In this document: positions 12,400 through 24,621 of the stretch, piece after piece
Layout of the letters: each line of letters starts with the position of its first letter
Position numbering within the stretch: the first letter of the stretch is position 1
Assembly (NCBI RefSeq): GCF_023343835.1
Contig: NC_064472.1
Span: forward strand, 45,517,799 to 45,581,798
DNA length: 64,000 nucleotides
From: Lagopus muta
Taxonomy: Eukaryota; Chordata; Aves; Galliformes; Phasianidae
Direction of reading: 5' to 3'
Translations under genes and position numbers: made by a program
The notes under the pieces: generated by a model
Told to the model about the DNA's origin: nothing
Databases searched by the model: none
What the model saw: only the letters and a program-made list of their open reading frames with translations

Positions 12400-12907
12400 T
12401 TACTGTTATTGTGAAACTGATGTATCAGTCTAGTTCAATGGAAGTGGCTGCAATTGCTAGTGAACTCTCAAGTTGTTGATCAAAGACTTTTGGTGAAATA
12501 TTACTCAAGGATGTGCTTCATCCTTGAAAACAGTTGTTCACAAATGTGCATACTGCCAGAAGGTAACATGAATAAGTTGTAATAGTGCAGTGAGGGATAT
12601 TTTTCTCTACTAAGATAGAGCTTATAAAAGTCCAGTTGAGAGACAGGCTTAAATTTTTGAGTAGAAGATCTGACTGTAACTCTACACATTCCACTTAAAA
12701 AACTGCAGACTTTGTGTTTGTGTTGGCTGGAAATAGAGTCACAAATATACAAAAAAAATTGATGAATTTTTGGCAATCCTGAAACCTGTTCTCAAATTCC
12801 TTTATCACGACAGGAAGCACTGTTGTATAGTTGTTATTTTTCACAGGACTGTGTTCAACCAGAGTATCACGATGCATACAATTTTTTGCCATAACTTGAG
12901 TCAGCAC
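12400..12907 (-). pseudogene. Decayed hAT-superfamily transposase-like fragment
   Basis: On the minus strand one frame gives VVIKEFENRFQDCQKF. After a frameshift (between 12776 and 12695) a second frame gives LDFYKLYLSREKYPSL and then GSMHICEQLFSRMK. After another break, a third gives LESSLAIAATSIELD. This order, ending in the CEQ-FS-MK block and an L..SLRIA.TSIEPD-like helix, is typical of the C-terminal dimerisation region of hAT transposases and domesticated relatives (GTF2IRD2, ZBED and FAM200 type). Stops and frameshifts show it is not functional. No terminal inverted repeats were found. It may be a transposon relic or a retrocopy of a domesticated gene. Confidence 0.6.
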
Positions 12908-14612
12908 TGCACTGTGCCCTCCTCATGCCCAGGTTTCAGCCTGTATAGTGCCAATTGTACACCAGTGCGTGGTTGTTTGAGCAATGGATGTGTGCTCAGG
13001 ACCAGGCCAGGCTCCTTGGTGGTGTAGAGCCACTGCCGTGATGGCATAGGGTAGGGGGTAGCTGCAGGGTGTGCTAAATTGGGCTGAATGCAGTTGAATG
13101 TGCCTGATGTAAGGGGACATATGACCATCCATATTGTTTTCTCCCTATAGTGTTAGCTCTAACAATCAGCCTTGTGAATTATACCTTTCTTACTGGGATT
13201 CCTACAGATCAGGACTTCCTACTCCAAAACAGTGGACTTCTGCCATGTCTTCTTATGTTGAGACATACTGCTCAGATAATCTTTTCACTTCTCTGCATTT
13301 GTATGTGTATTGAGTGTTCACATGTGCGTGTTTGTTTAACAGCTACTCCTCCCACACTTATTTTAGTGAGAATCAACTTTCATTAGATATGGTCACTCTT
13401 TTTATTTGATAAACAGAAGTTCACAAAGAAAGAATTTCTTTAAGAACTTCTTTCTGGTCTGTTTATTTTTTAATATCAGATGGCACTTGATTGAATACTA
13501 CTACTTCAGTGCAGCAGAGTAGCAGCAATAACCACACTACATGTAATTTCTGTTTCATTGAAGACACCCACGCTACTTTTCATCACACCACCTCTTTCTA
13601 ATCTAAATCAGCCTAAGCCTAAAATAGGACTAAATGAGAACTCATATAAGCTCCACATTTGTTCGTGTGTTGCCTAATATCACTGATGCTAGTGACTGTT
13701 TTAATTCCGGCTCTTGACAGAAATAAAGCTTTGGAGCTCTTTGCAGCCTGTAACTATGAAACAACTTGTTTCCTCCTCTTCTCAGCATAAAATTTTTCCA
13801 GGCAGTGATGTCTAAGTAAAGGATTATAGAACAAGAACTCTTGGTGTGCCTGAGGAAGGCGGATCAGTTTCGTACAGAAGGAAAACATTTCGTACAATTT
13901 ATTTTTAGACAGAAGCACAGCCTTTTTTCATGTGCAGTTCTGTGAATGAGAAGAAAAATATCTACCTTGGGTACACTAAACTCTGTTCCAGCAAATTTTC
14001 ACTGCTACTCTGTGTTGTTAAAATTAATCTTCAGAATGTAGTGAGTGGTTTAGAAAGAGATTTTTCAGAAATTACTTTCTCTCTCTGCTGACTTGGTATA
14101 GAAGGTGTAGTACAAAATATGCAAACGAGCATTTCACAGGGGTATCTGAAAGCATAAGGAGTGATTTATGAGCTATAATAGTAATGTCTTATCTCAGTGG
14201 GACTGCCTGTCTCCCAGCGCTATATTTCTCAGATTGAGAATGGGCAACTGAATCAAGCCCTGCATCGTTACTCTAACAAAATGAAAAGGTTGTAGTTTCA
14301 AAGACTGAACAGTTGCCCTGTGAGACTTTGAAGGCCCTTGCACCATTAAGCACATTTTTTCCAAAAGCCTTCTGACAAATTCCAGAAGATACCTATATAG
14401 TCTTTACTCAGATATCTGAAACTCTACAGAATGTGAATAAAGAGATTCTGGATTGGCTTGAAAATAGAAGGATCCTTAATACTAGAAAAAAATTTCAATC
14501 CTCATTGAAAAAAAAAGTAAAATTGAACTGTTTCTGCAAATTATGGATTTCCTCTTTTTCATATCGGTTAGTGTGACTCATGGCTAGTAAATTCTCCAAA
14601 GTAACTAGATTT
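12908..14612. other. Unassigned AT-rich DNA
   Basis: A slightly GC-rich stretch at about 12908-13125 borders the hAT relic and may belong to the same insertion. Beyond it, no gene or repeat is recognised. Confidence 0.4.
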
Positions 14613-15590
14613 AATCATAGAATCACCAAGGTTGGAAAAGACCTCCAAGATCATCCAGTCCAACTGTCCACCTATCACCAATATTTCCCACTAAACCATG
14701 TCCCTCAGTACAACACCTAAATGTTTCTCGACTCCTCCAGTGTCGGTGACTCCACCACCTCCCTGCTCAGCCCATTCCAGTGCCTTCTTTCTCTTTCTGA
14801 GAAGTAATCCCTAACAACCAGCCTGAACCTCCCAAGGCTCAACTTGAGACCTTTCCCTCTGGTCCTATTGCTAGTTACATGGCAGAAGAGGCTGACCCCA
14901 GCTCACCACAACCTCCCTTCAGGTAGTTGTAGAGAATGACAAGGTCTCCCCTGAGCGTCCTCCAAGCTGAACAATTCCAGTTCCCCCAGCCTCTCCACAG
15001 AAGACTTGTGCTCCAAACCCCTCTCCAGCTTCATCGCTCTTCTCCCCAGGGCCTCAGCACCTTCCTGTAGTGAGGGGCCCAAAACACAGTACACAGTACT
15101 TGAGATGCAGCCTCAGCAGGCTGAGTACAGAGAGATGATCACCTCCCTGCTCCTGCTGGCAACGCTTTTTCTGATACAAGCCAGGATGCCGTTGGCCTTC
15201 TTGGCCACCTGGGCACACTGCTTGCTCCTGTTTAACACAGCATTAACTAATATCCCCAGGCCCCTTTCCTCTATACAGTCTTCCAGCCACTCTGCCCAAA
15301 GCCTCTAGCATTACCTGGTGTTACTGTGGCTAAAGTGCAGGACCTGGCCCTTGGTCTTGTTAAGTTTCATTCCACTGGCCTCAGCCCAGTTTTTCAGCCT
15401 GTCCAGATCCCTCTGAAGGGCCTTCCTATCTCCAGGCAGACCAACACTTCTTCCCAACATGGTGTCATATGCAAACTGATTGAAAGTAAGTTTGGACTCA
15501 ATAAGGACTCCAGGAACACTGATAGATGACGGAAAGTGGCTTGGCTATCACCTCCACCAGCATCCTCAGCACTCTCAGGTGGATAATAAT
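14613..15590 (-). mobile_element. CR1 LINE whose 3' 867 bp nearly equals the copy at 59850
   Basis: The 3' end AATCATAGAATCACCAAGG is at 14613. The piece up to 15479 matches 59850-60716 at a constant offset of 45237 with no indel, and I count about three substitutions (A/G near 14624, C/T near 15330, T/C near 15367). After 15479 the copies part. A short stretch at about 15525-15585 (GGAAAGTGGCTTGGCT onward) again matches the distant copy near 61278, but with clearly more differences. The peptide blocks are C-terminal ORF2. Confidence 0.92.
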
Positions 15591-15660
15591 TCCCTTTGAA
15601 GAAAATAGCATTAAATATAACGGAATTGAGGAGCTATTTTATTAGACTTCACTGAATGGG

Positions 15661-15689
15661 AAAAAAAAAAAAAAAAAAAAAAAAAAAAA
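15661..15689. repeat. Poly(A) run of about 29 nt
   Basis: An uninterrupted A homopolymer just beyond a CR1 remnant. Confidence 0.95.
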
Positions 15690-16544
15690 GCCTTGCTTCT
15701 CTACATGCTTTTTGTTCATAGGCCTGAAACTTAAATTCAGATGCAATCATGAAAGACAGAAATGAAAGTACTGCTCTTTGATCCAATATGGGCTCAGCTT
15801 GCTACACTTTCTATATTTAGGAATGTAATTAGTAACTGCTAATCCCCAGTGTTGCAAGCATTGAACCCGAATTTCAGCAAGGCGTATGAACTCCTTGAAC
15901 TGCAGACAAACTGTGACTTCCCTTAGAAGAATCTAAACATTTGATGGTCACTGGAGAGTATGGGGAACATGGCAGTTTACTACCATTGTGACATCAGTAT
16001 TTGAGAAGCATGTATTGGTATAATTAAAGAAATAAAAAATTCTTATCTGAGTACTAAAGTTTTATGATTGTTGGTGACCAAATACTTTAAAGTATCTCCC
16101 TAGAATATTTAAGACTTTTTCCCTAACTGGTTGTCATTAGCATGAAAAAGACGTGTGCCAAATATTTGGAAAGATGATGATTTTTATCTTTCAAAACTAT
16201 TTTGTCTTAATTTTTCTGCATATTTAAAATATGGCATGCTATCAAGTGCATTACAATCACTTAATAAAGACAGATTGGTAATTTAATTAATGCGTAGTGA
16301 ATTTTATATTTAATTAGTTGTTTGTTGTTGATATTCTGCAGTCAAACTGTTTAGAATCACTCAAGCTAAAAATCACATTGAGGTACAAAACCTTTACACA
16401 ATTACAATTATAATTACAATTGTAATTTATGTGGTATTAATACCATAACTAAAATAATCCACTTCATTTATTATAATCAAATATGGACAGCAAATTGCCT
16501 TGTTTCTGTCATTTTTGTTCTGTACCAGAATGCGGAATGCTCAT

Positions 16545-16602
16545 AGGAAGGAAGGGAAGGAAAAGAAAGGGGAGGGGAGGGGAGGGGAGGGGAGGAGGGA
16601 GG
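16545..16602. repeat. (GGGGA)n purine repeat
   Basis: Consecutive GGGGA units inside a longer purine-only tract, with four or more GGGG runs spaced by single A. Confidence 0.95.
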
Positions 16603-19498
16603 AAAGATATAGAGTGAGAGACGAAGTGGTTAAATAGATGTTTGTGAAGATTTTGTCTTTTTCTTGAAACTCTGAGACAAATTAATCTGACATTAAAACA
16701 AAGTTTCTAGGGGGAATTCTGAAGCATACAAAAAATATAAATAGAATATAAAGAAAAATTAAGAAGAAATATTTCTCGGTATTTCTTCAGGGATTTTTTT
16801 TGTTTGTTTGTTTTTGTTTTGTTTTGTTTTTGAGAATGTATCTTTAAGAACAAGCATTTGCCCACGACAATTTTCTGCAAATAAATGTTCAGTTTAGTAT
16901 CCAATTTCAGTGCTGGCAGTTGAATTCTTCAATTCTTTGCCAGATTCCCCACAGACTGTAAGGTGTCTTATTCCTGATTATCAGTCATAATAAGTCGTGA
17001 TGAAGCATTCCATTTTTTTGTACCACGTGAACACAAGTTGGCAGCTGATGACTGAACCAATGATTCACTGTGTTGGGTCACAGGATAGAGAATAGGATGA
17101 GGCATTACCCTACAGTCAGAGGAAATGCCACATGCCAGAAACCATGAACTCAGATCTCATGTTCTGTAGTGAATGGTGGCCTCCAAAAGTAAGAACATAA
17201 ATTAAAAAAAAAAGAAATTACTCCTTTATGTATCTGGTTACTAAAGTATTTTTTAAGAGGAAGCCAATTTTTATTCATTTTAACAGACACATTTAAAAGA
17301 AATTAAAAAAAAATCACATGGATTACACAGTTTTTTATTGTATTTTGAGATACTGTGCCATTGCCAAACTGTGAGAGGAAAATGCATTGACATCTGATAC
17401 ACTATGTAAGGACTTCTGCTTCTTTAGCTATGAGCACAATGGTTTTATCTGTAACAGAAGGTTACTGAGAAGCATCTTCCTCTTTCTCATTAAAGGCTAG
17501 TCATTTTTACCCTAGCTATGAGTTCTAACTCACATTTTACTGAGTCAAAAAGTTCAACACCAAAAAGCAGTCAGAGCTTTCACCTTACTCTTCTAATCTC
17601 TTTCTTCCTGTTACACATGGCTTCCTACAGTACATTCTTTCTAGTTCTTTGCTCCTGAAAGTTTCTGTGCTTGCATGGCAACCACTGACTCATATTATCA
17701 CACATTCAACAGAAAACTATTTACTTTTTCTGGCAGAAAGTTGGCTTTCTGACAGATCACTGTTGAACAAGTGCTAGAGGCAGCACACCACGCATCAACC
17801 ACAGAGCCTACAGAGCACTAAATCAGGAGAGGAAATGGCCATTGCTCATTTGGCAGTAGAAGAACAAAAAGCTGTTTTCTTTCTAGTTTGCTGATTGTTA
17901 ACAAATAGGCTCAAGAGCATTCATATGCAGTAATTTTTGCATACATTACCTTAGAGAATGGTACACACCATTAACTGCAATTAATAATTCATACGAAATG
18001 GGTGAGCTCAACATATCATGCTACTTTCTCTGTTTTCAGACTGACTGCATGAACATAATGCAGTCAACTCTCCATGAATAGCAATGCTGCAAATTTTACA
18101 ACCAGATTTACAATAGAATATTCATTATAAGGGTATCAAGAAGCAAAGCTAAATAACCTCTTTTTACGGTTATCTATACAGTTAGAACTTAACCATTTCA
18201 GCATTTCGTAGCTGGTGAGCAGACTGTGAATACAGTCATATTGAGCTTAACAGGAGGAATGTTAACAGAAAATGCACCACTAGTACACCATATTACGGTA
18301 CTAGTGAAATGACTAACCGGGCTTATCAGGAAAAAGTCAAAATATTGATTATCTAACATCAACTACTATGAAAATTTACGAAAAGATGAAGCATGTGGGA
18401 TGACGATAGAAATAGATACCTGCTGATTCTTCAAAGAAATGCCTGGAAAAGATCTGAGTGTTTCTGTTGCAACTCAGGAAAACATATACATGAACTCAGC
18501 ACAAAGAGTGTAACTCAAAACAGAGAGACTCTACGTTACAACTTTATAAAACAAAGTTTATTTTAGAATTATTGCAGAGAATCTATTTTTTACAGTGAAT
18601 GTTATTAACAGTTTGGTAATTTTTCAAACGGATCGGTTTCTACAATAACTATAGATCATTAAGAAGCACTTTAAAAGTGTATCTGAATATCTCTAAGTAT
18701 CTGTTATCTTGAACTAAATGAGATGTTAAATAGAATCTCTTTTGTCTAGACCGGTGTTTAAAAGATTATAAAAGCATATTCAATACTCACAACTGAGTAT
18801 TTTCTTAACTCTTAACAACATAGTAGTGCTAAATTTATTCTGCAACTTCAGAAGCAGCCAAACTCATGTGCAAGTACTGTGATCATATTTAGCATTCCTT
18901 TGTCCTACTCACTTGTATTGTTCCTGAAAGTTTTTCTCAGTTTTAAGGGCCAGACAGACACAGAGAGACATGCTGTAATCATTCCGTAAGATTTGTACTG
19001 GACATTTCAGGAATTCAGTTTTCTGTTCTTCATAAAGTAAAAAATCTCAGGAACCATTTGAACTATTTTATATGCAGTAGCAGACTGTGTTACATCTATG
19101 GCTTTGAACAATTTTGACAAACTGGAATAGCAGTACTAATTCCATCAGGAAAATTTTCAAATTACTGTAGGGGCAAAACCACAGAAGATTCTAAATCTGA
19201 ATCTAAAATGTGTTTGTCACAGCTCTTATTCATTTAGTGAGCATGAAAAACAGCACAACAGTCAGCGAGGGATAGGTACGGAATTATTAAGGTAGAACTA
19301 GGCTGTTCTTTGAAAGGGCAGTTGTTGTAGGTGACTGACAAGAATGAAGGGCCAATATGTTGGCCAGTCTGTACCCACAGAAGAGTGTACTGCCTCCCAA
19401 GGGACCAGGTCAGTGATATCACCAGGAGACTCCCTAGTCTGGTTTGCCCCTCTGTCTCGCTCCAATTTATAGGAGGGAGATGAGGTTCTTTTAATATC

Positions 19499-20360
19499 TG
19501 TATACCCGGTGTGAGATTAAGAAACAACGGTTCATATGTTGTTTATTACCATCCAGTTTATTACTAAAACCTAATCATGGAGACGGGGAAGGGAAGGAGG
19601 GCGATAGAAAAGATGGAAAAGAAGCAGGAGTTGCGTAAAGCGAGGATAGTCACCAGCAGGATCCAGCAGCGGTCCCGTGTTTGAAGGTCCCGGGCAGAAC
19701 GCAGCAGAAGACGGGGAGCAGCAGCATGGCCGGCCTTGAGCAGCAGGCAGGTAGACGAGGAAGTCGAGGAGCCAACTCTTGAAGCAGCAACAGCGGTCAG
19801 GCAGCAGGCTCAGGAGAGTTCGACAGCATGCAAGAATCACCTCAATCTTCCGGAATCCCCCTTCTTCAGGAGGAATCTGCTGCCAGAAATCCTCCGTTCT
19901 TCATGAGGAATCTGCTGTCAGAAAACCTCCATTCTTCGTGAGGAATCTGAATTGTCAGAAAACCTCCGTTCTTCGTGAGGAATCTGTTGTCAGAAACCTG
20001 TCCTCATGGTTTTCAGTTCCTCTTTTATCCTCCTTGTTCTCCTGCCTACGTGACAAGGATGGGCCTTGAGCAAGAGTCATTGAGCACCTCCTGAGATGGC
20101 CATCATCCGGAGATAAGTCCACACAAAGGAGCACTTCACAGCTATTTAGCTGCAGTTCATCTCGCTCTCGTTGCCCCTGGCCTTGTCCATCTGCATCCCC
20201 CAGACAAAGGATCTCACAACCTTTGCCCAGGACTTGCCTGGACTTGTTCATCTGTGTCCTTCAGACACAGGATTTCACAGTCGTGCTCGGGACTTGAACA
20301 AGTCCATCTGTGCCCCCAGCAAGCTTTGAGACACAGAAGTTAACAGAATAATATCATACA
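19499..20360 (-). mobile_element. ERV LTR with internal 35-bp tandem repeats
   Basis: Read on the minus strand it begins TGTATGATATTATTCTG (from 20360) and ends CCGGGTATACA (at 19499), so the termini are TGTAT...ATACA. A TATA box (GGATAAAAGA) lies at 20022-20029 and two AATAAA signals lie at 19557-19562 and 19542-19547, in the correct order for U3-R-U5. Four tandem units of about 35 bp lie between them (19862-20000). The flanks do not match, so this may be one LTR of a provirus, with remnants at about 19200-19498, rather than a clean solo LTR. Confidence 0.65.
19862..20000. repeat. Four-copy tandem repeat (35/35/37/32 bp) in an LTR
   Basis: Units start at 19862, 19897, 19932 and 19969. Each begins TTCTTC and contains GAGGAATCTG and CAGAAA. 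They differ at a few positions, so they are not the product of very recent slippage. Confidence 0.9.
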
Positions 20361-23300
20361 CCCTGTGATTATTATCCCTCACTGATAGTCCAGGCTGGCA
20401 GCAATGACATCACTGAGAAGCCTGAGGGCTACAAAAAAGGACTTCAGGGCACTGGGGCAGTTGGTTGATGGAGCAGGAATACAGATGGTGTTTTCTTCTA
20501 TCCTTAAGTGACAGTGACTTACAGAGATATTGTAATTTGTTTTCAATACCTAAACTGATATGAGAAGACATAGGCTTAAAGTCTTACCAAGAAACATTCA
20601 TTTTGTAAGTAATTGTTATTACTACAACTGGTGATTTAAGAGCTCTTGAATTCTTAATAATGGAGATTTTTAAGAACAATATTAGATGTAGAGAAATGTA
20701 CCTTACAAAAGTGCCAACATTTTTGATAACATTTTTAAATCATGTGTTTTTAATAAGGGAAAGGGCACCATCTTGAGCTATAATATTCTCAAATTCTTTT
20801 AGATAGTTTTGGACTGCTGGCAAGATTGAATCTGCAGATCATGTCTTTGTCCACAGGAGGAAAGAAGGAAGAGAAGTCATCACTGTAACTCCAATTTCCA
20901 GGATATACTCACATACCATAGTGATGGGTAACATTAGAACTTAAGGAAACAATCATTGGCTTTATCAGCTGAATCAGAAAATGGAGTCTTCTATGTTGTA
21001 ACTTCCTCAGAATCTTTAGCAAGCAAAGTTTAGAACAAATATATTCACAGTGATGTCTGTGCGTCCAGAGACTTCCAGACAGGCTGCTTTCACTGAAGTC
21101 TTACAATCACTGTGAGTTAAAATTTACTGATGGACTAAGAAGAAGGTTCTTTGATTTTTCAAGTTTTAAGAATGAACTGAATTATACAGAAAAAGAAAAT
21201 CATCTCAGATTTAAAAGAGTGAATGTCAGTGCAATTTGCACCATAATGCTTCAATGTATTGTGCTTCTGTGCTTGAATACAGTCAGGCAGATTCTGGTCT
21301 GCAGAAACATTTATTGTAAATACTGCATGTATGAGATACACAGGCATATAATACCAGATCATAGTATCTCCCTAGTTTTGAACAGATTCTAGATAGCTTT
21401 TCTTAATACAGATTTACATGAATATAAGTTAAGCCACTTTACAAACAGATATGATAGGATGTTAAATAAATATAGACTAAATTGCTGTGCATAGTTGAAA
21501 TATGCACATTAAAAGATTTTTTTTATTCTTGAGAGGAAGGAAGTGGCAAAACTGCTGGACTGCATGTCCTTGGTCAAGTTTTCAGGCAGTAGGTGGCATT
21601 TGTTGCGACATTTTTACTTAGCTCCCCAGTAACTGAACTGGTCAACTTCCAGCAAATCCCAAATCAAATTATCATAGAATAAGTTGCTTCCTAAATTTGG
21701 AGGTGCCTGGACATCCCTTGGGAGTTTAATTTTTCTAGCTCTGATTTCATTTTATTTCTTATTTTCCTGTTGGTGTCTGTCTGAACTATTTGTAAAAAGT
21801 GTTCCTCCTTCTTGTACTGAATAAGTTGTAGGAAGGAAGTGGCTGGCATGATTTTATCCTACAAGGAAATACGCATCTGTAAGATGAGTATCTGATTCAA
21901 GGCTGTGCAATACCAGCAAATCTCCTTTGTGAAACTAGTCCTTCCTGCTGTGATTTCTTATCTGTACAATAATATAAGACCTTTCTCCTCTACCACTGGA
22001 AAATAAATAAGATCTTCAATGTAACTTAACTTGCCAGAAATGAAAGAAGTGGCAGAAAGAAAAGGCTGTTCAGCACAAAATCAAATGAAAGATCTAATCT
22101 TTAAATTTTATATTGCATTTTCCAAAGATAAATAAAATATATAGTTGCGGCCAAGGATGATATATTTACACCTTAAAGAAAAAGACTGTGAGGATATGGC
22201 TTTGTACGACTATGTGTATTTGGCAAAAGAAATGTCAGTAAAATTTGAATTGATAAATATATCTGCATATATACTTACATATAATGTATCTTTTTGATGA
22301 GTCTCGTAGTGTAAATATTAACATTTCTGAAGTCAGAGAAAGAGCGTTTGTAGTTATTTTCTGCAGGATACACACATTAACCAAACAGCCTGATAGACTT
22401 CAGTTATAAAACTGCATTACAATATCACAATTACTGAGAATTATCTCCTAACTCTGTTTTCTACTCTTCAACAATAACCTCCTGTTTTCTTCATTTTAAA
22501 AGAAATAATCTCTGAAATCCTCGAACATTTGAAGACTGTTATATTAAAGCTTGAACACAGAGCCATGTGAAAAGAAAGTAGTGGGGAAAAAAAAAAAAAA
22601 GAATTAGATGTTTTCTCAGACTAAGTAATTAAATTCCTTTAAGCAAGGGGAAAGTGGTAGCTTATAAATTTGGATACAGTGACCACACCTAAATGAGCCA
22701 GAGTATGACACCAAGCTCCTTATATTGTTAGCTTCTTTTTCTGTGTACTTATTGTCTGAACATGGTAGATGGTGGCTGACTCAGGCCTTAACTACAAAAT
22801 AAAGTTTTAAATGCAACTGAACAAATAACAGGAAAAAATATATATTAATTTAAAAATGAATGTCAATTTGACAGTTTTTAATGAACCTTTCCTTGCTGTT
22901 TCCAATACACTTATTGCTTCAGACATACTGGCATGAAATGTAAGTCATCAGATAAGTTCCCTTTTACGATTCATTACAGAGATAAACACTCAAAATCTGC
23001 TTTACATAAGCATCCATGTTAAACAGAAAAAAATGTTTATGCTAATTAGTAGGAGGATAAACAGGTTTAACATCAGCACTTCAGTGGCAAGTGCCTCAAC
23101 CTGAATTTGCACCTGCAAACTGCCTTCTGGAATTAGGCAAAAATCAGATCAACTTTTCCTCTTAGCTCTTCAAAGTAATGAAGCAGATACGGAATGGTGC
23201 CCAAGAGCCTAGTGGTTAAAACATCTGTGTTGACATATTTCTCTGGTTTGAAATTAGCCTTTTCATGGGAATGTGTTTTAACTTTTGAGCATTTCAGGTA

Positions 23301-23689
23301 AGTTTTTCACTGTAAAGTCAACAATCTTGAGCTTTCCCTTCATTTTGTGAAGAACAAGAGGTATTAAATCCTTCCAGATAAAATCTTTCAGGCAAGATGG
23401 TGGGAGAAATGCATAATAAATAAAATTTTGAGGGACAAAGATATGAAATAGTCATTGCAATATTTGAAATTTTTGAAATTCAGGCAGTTCTTTCTACTAG
23501 AGAAATTAGGAGTCTACGGCTGCTTTTCAGAAGACTTGGGATGCAAAGAACCAACTTGTGAAAGCCAAGACGTTGGACAAAAGTAGTCAAAGTTCCTGCT
23601 TCCCTTTTAAACTGAGGCTCCTCAGCTGTACAGACATTAAATAGAAAGGATAACACATATACAACCAATGAACAAAGCACAAATACGAT
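20361..23689. other. AT-rich DNA without recognised features
   Basis: Low-GC sequence with short A runs (for example 22588-22600). I see no gene or identifiable repeat. Confidence 0.5.
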
Positions 23690-24621
23690 GGCTGCCGCAA
23701 ACACAATGCCTCCTATTTTATGATGTTGGCTCATGATTCAGAGGCAGTTGTCGGTGGTACGGCAGTAGAGTTTGAATCTTCCCAACAATCACAGAATGGC
23801 CAGTGTTGGAAGGGACCTCAAGGATCATGAATCTCCAACCCCCCTGCCACATGCAGGGCCACCAACCTCCCCATTTAATACCAGACCAGGCTGCCCAGGG
23901 CCCCATCCAACCCGGCCTTGAACACCTCCAAGGATGGGGCATTCACAACCTCTCTGGGCAGCCTGTTCCAGTACCTCACCAATCTCAAAGAATTTTCCCC
24001 TGATGTCTGACCTAAATCTCCCCTCCCTCAACTTAAAACCATTTCCCCTTGTCCTACACATATCAACCCTTTCAAAGAGCTGATTCCCCTCCCCTCTGTA
24101 GGCTCCCTCTAGGTATTGAAAGGCTGCAATGAGGTCACCCCGCAGCCTTCTTTTCTCCCAAAATTATTTTTACAATAACATACAATGTTCCATTACATTC
24201 TGTTGCAGTGCAACAGGTTGCAGCAGAAAGGTATTTTGACAGGATGGCGTCCGACATGGAAATGCAGATGAAGGTGTGTCATTGAATTCTTCTGTGTGGA
24301 AAAAGTGGCATCCATTGACAGTAAGTGATGCTTGCTGAGAACATTTATAGAGACAGATCAGTGGATGTGAGCACAGTGAGGTGGTGGGTGGTGCATTTCA
24401 GCAGTGGCAACAGCAACAATGGAACACCTCAACTACTGCAGACTTGTGCAGCATATAGGCTCCTGCACACAGCTGGCAAAAACACAAATCTAATAGTGAT
24501 GAATGTTGAAAACAAGTGTTTTGTAGCTGAGAATTTGCTCTATCAAATAGCATTATTTTGGTCTTTGCATCTGAAGTAGTTGCCAAGGAAATAAATAGGA
24601 GGCATTACTTTCAGAGTAACC
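23690..24621 (+). mobile_element. Mariner ('Galluhop'-like) interrupted by a CR1, copy 2
   Basis: The left end GGCTGCCGCAAACACAATGC and AATGCCTCCTATTTTATGA match the mariner 5' terminus. The leader continues to TTTGAATCTTCCCAAC (about 23785) and resumes after the CR1 at AATGTTCCATTACATTCTG (about 24185). A transposase start (GCGTCCGACATGGAAATGC, 24247-24265) follows, then the GTGGATGTGAGCACAGTGAG block and, after an internal deletion, the 3' end GGAGGCATTACTTTCAGAGT. An in-frame stop soon after the start shows it is dead. Confidence 0.8.
23786..24158 (-). mobile_element. CR1 3' fragment inserted in the mariner
   Basis: Antisense CR1 beginning AATCACAGAATGGCCAGTG and ending at CAGCCTTCTTTTCTCC. 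It is the same subfamily as the copy at position 1, which carries the near-identical block TGAAAGGCTGCAATGA. Confidence 0.9.

Larger units (their letters stand above)
15591..19498. other. Long AT-rich stretch without genes
   Basis: It contains a poly-A run (15661-15689), the GGGGA repeat (16545-16602), a TTTG-rich tract (16794-16832) and AT palindromes (16412-16445). The last part (19200-19498) may hold ERV internal sequence next to the LTR at 19499. No coding or RNA gene is recognised. Confidence 0.5.
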
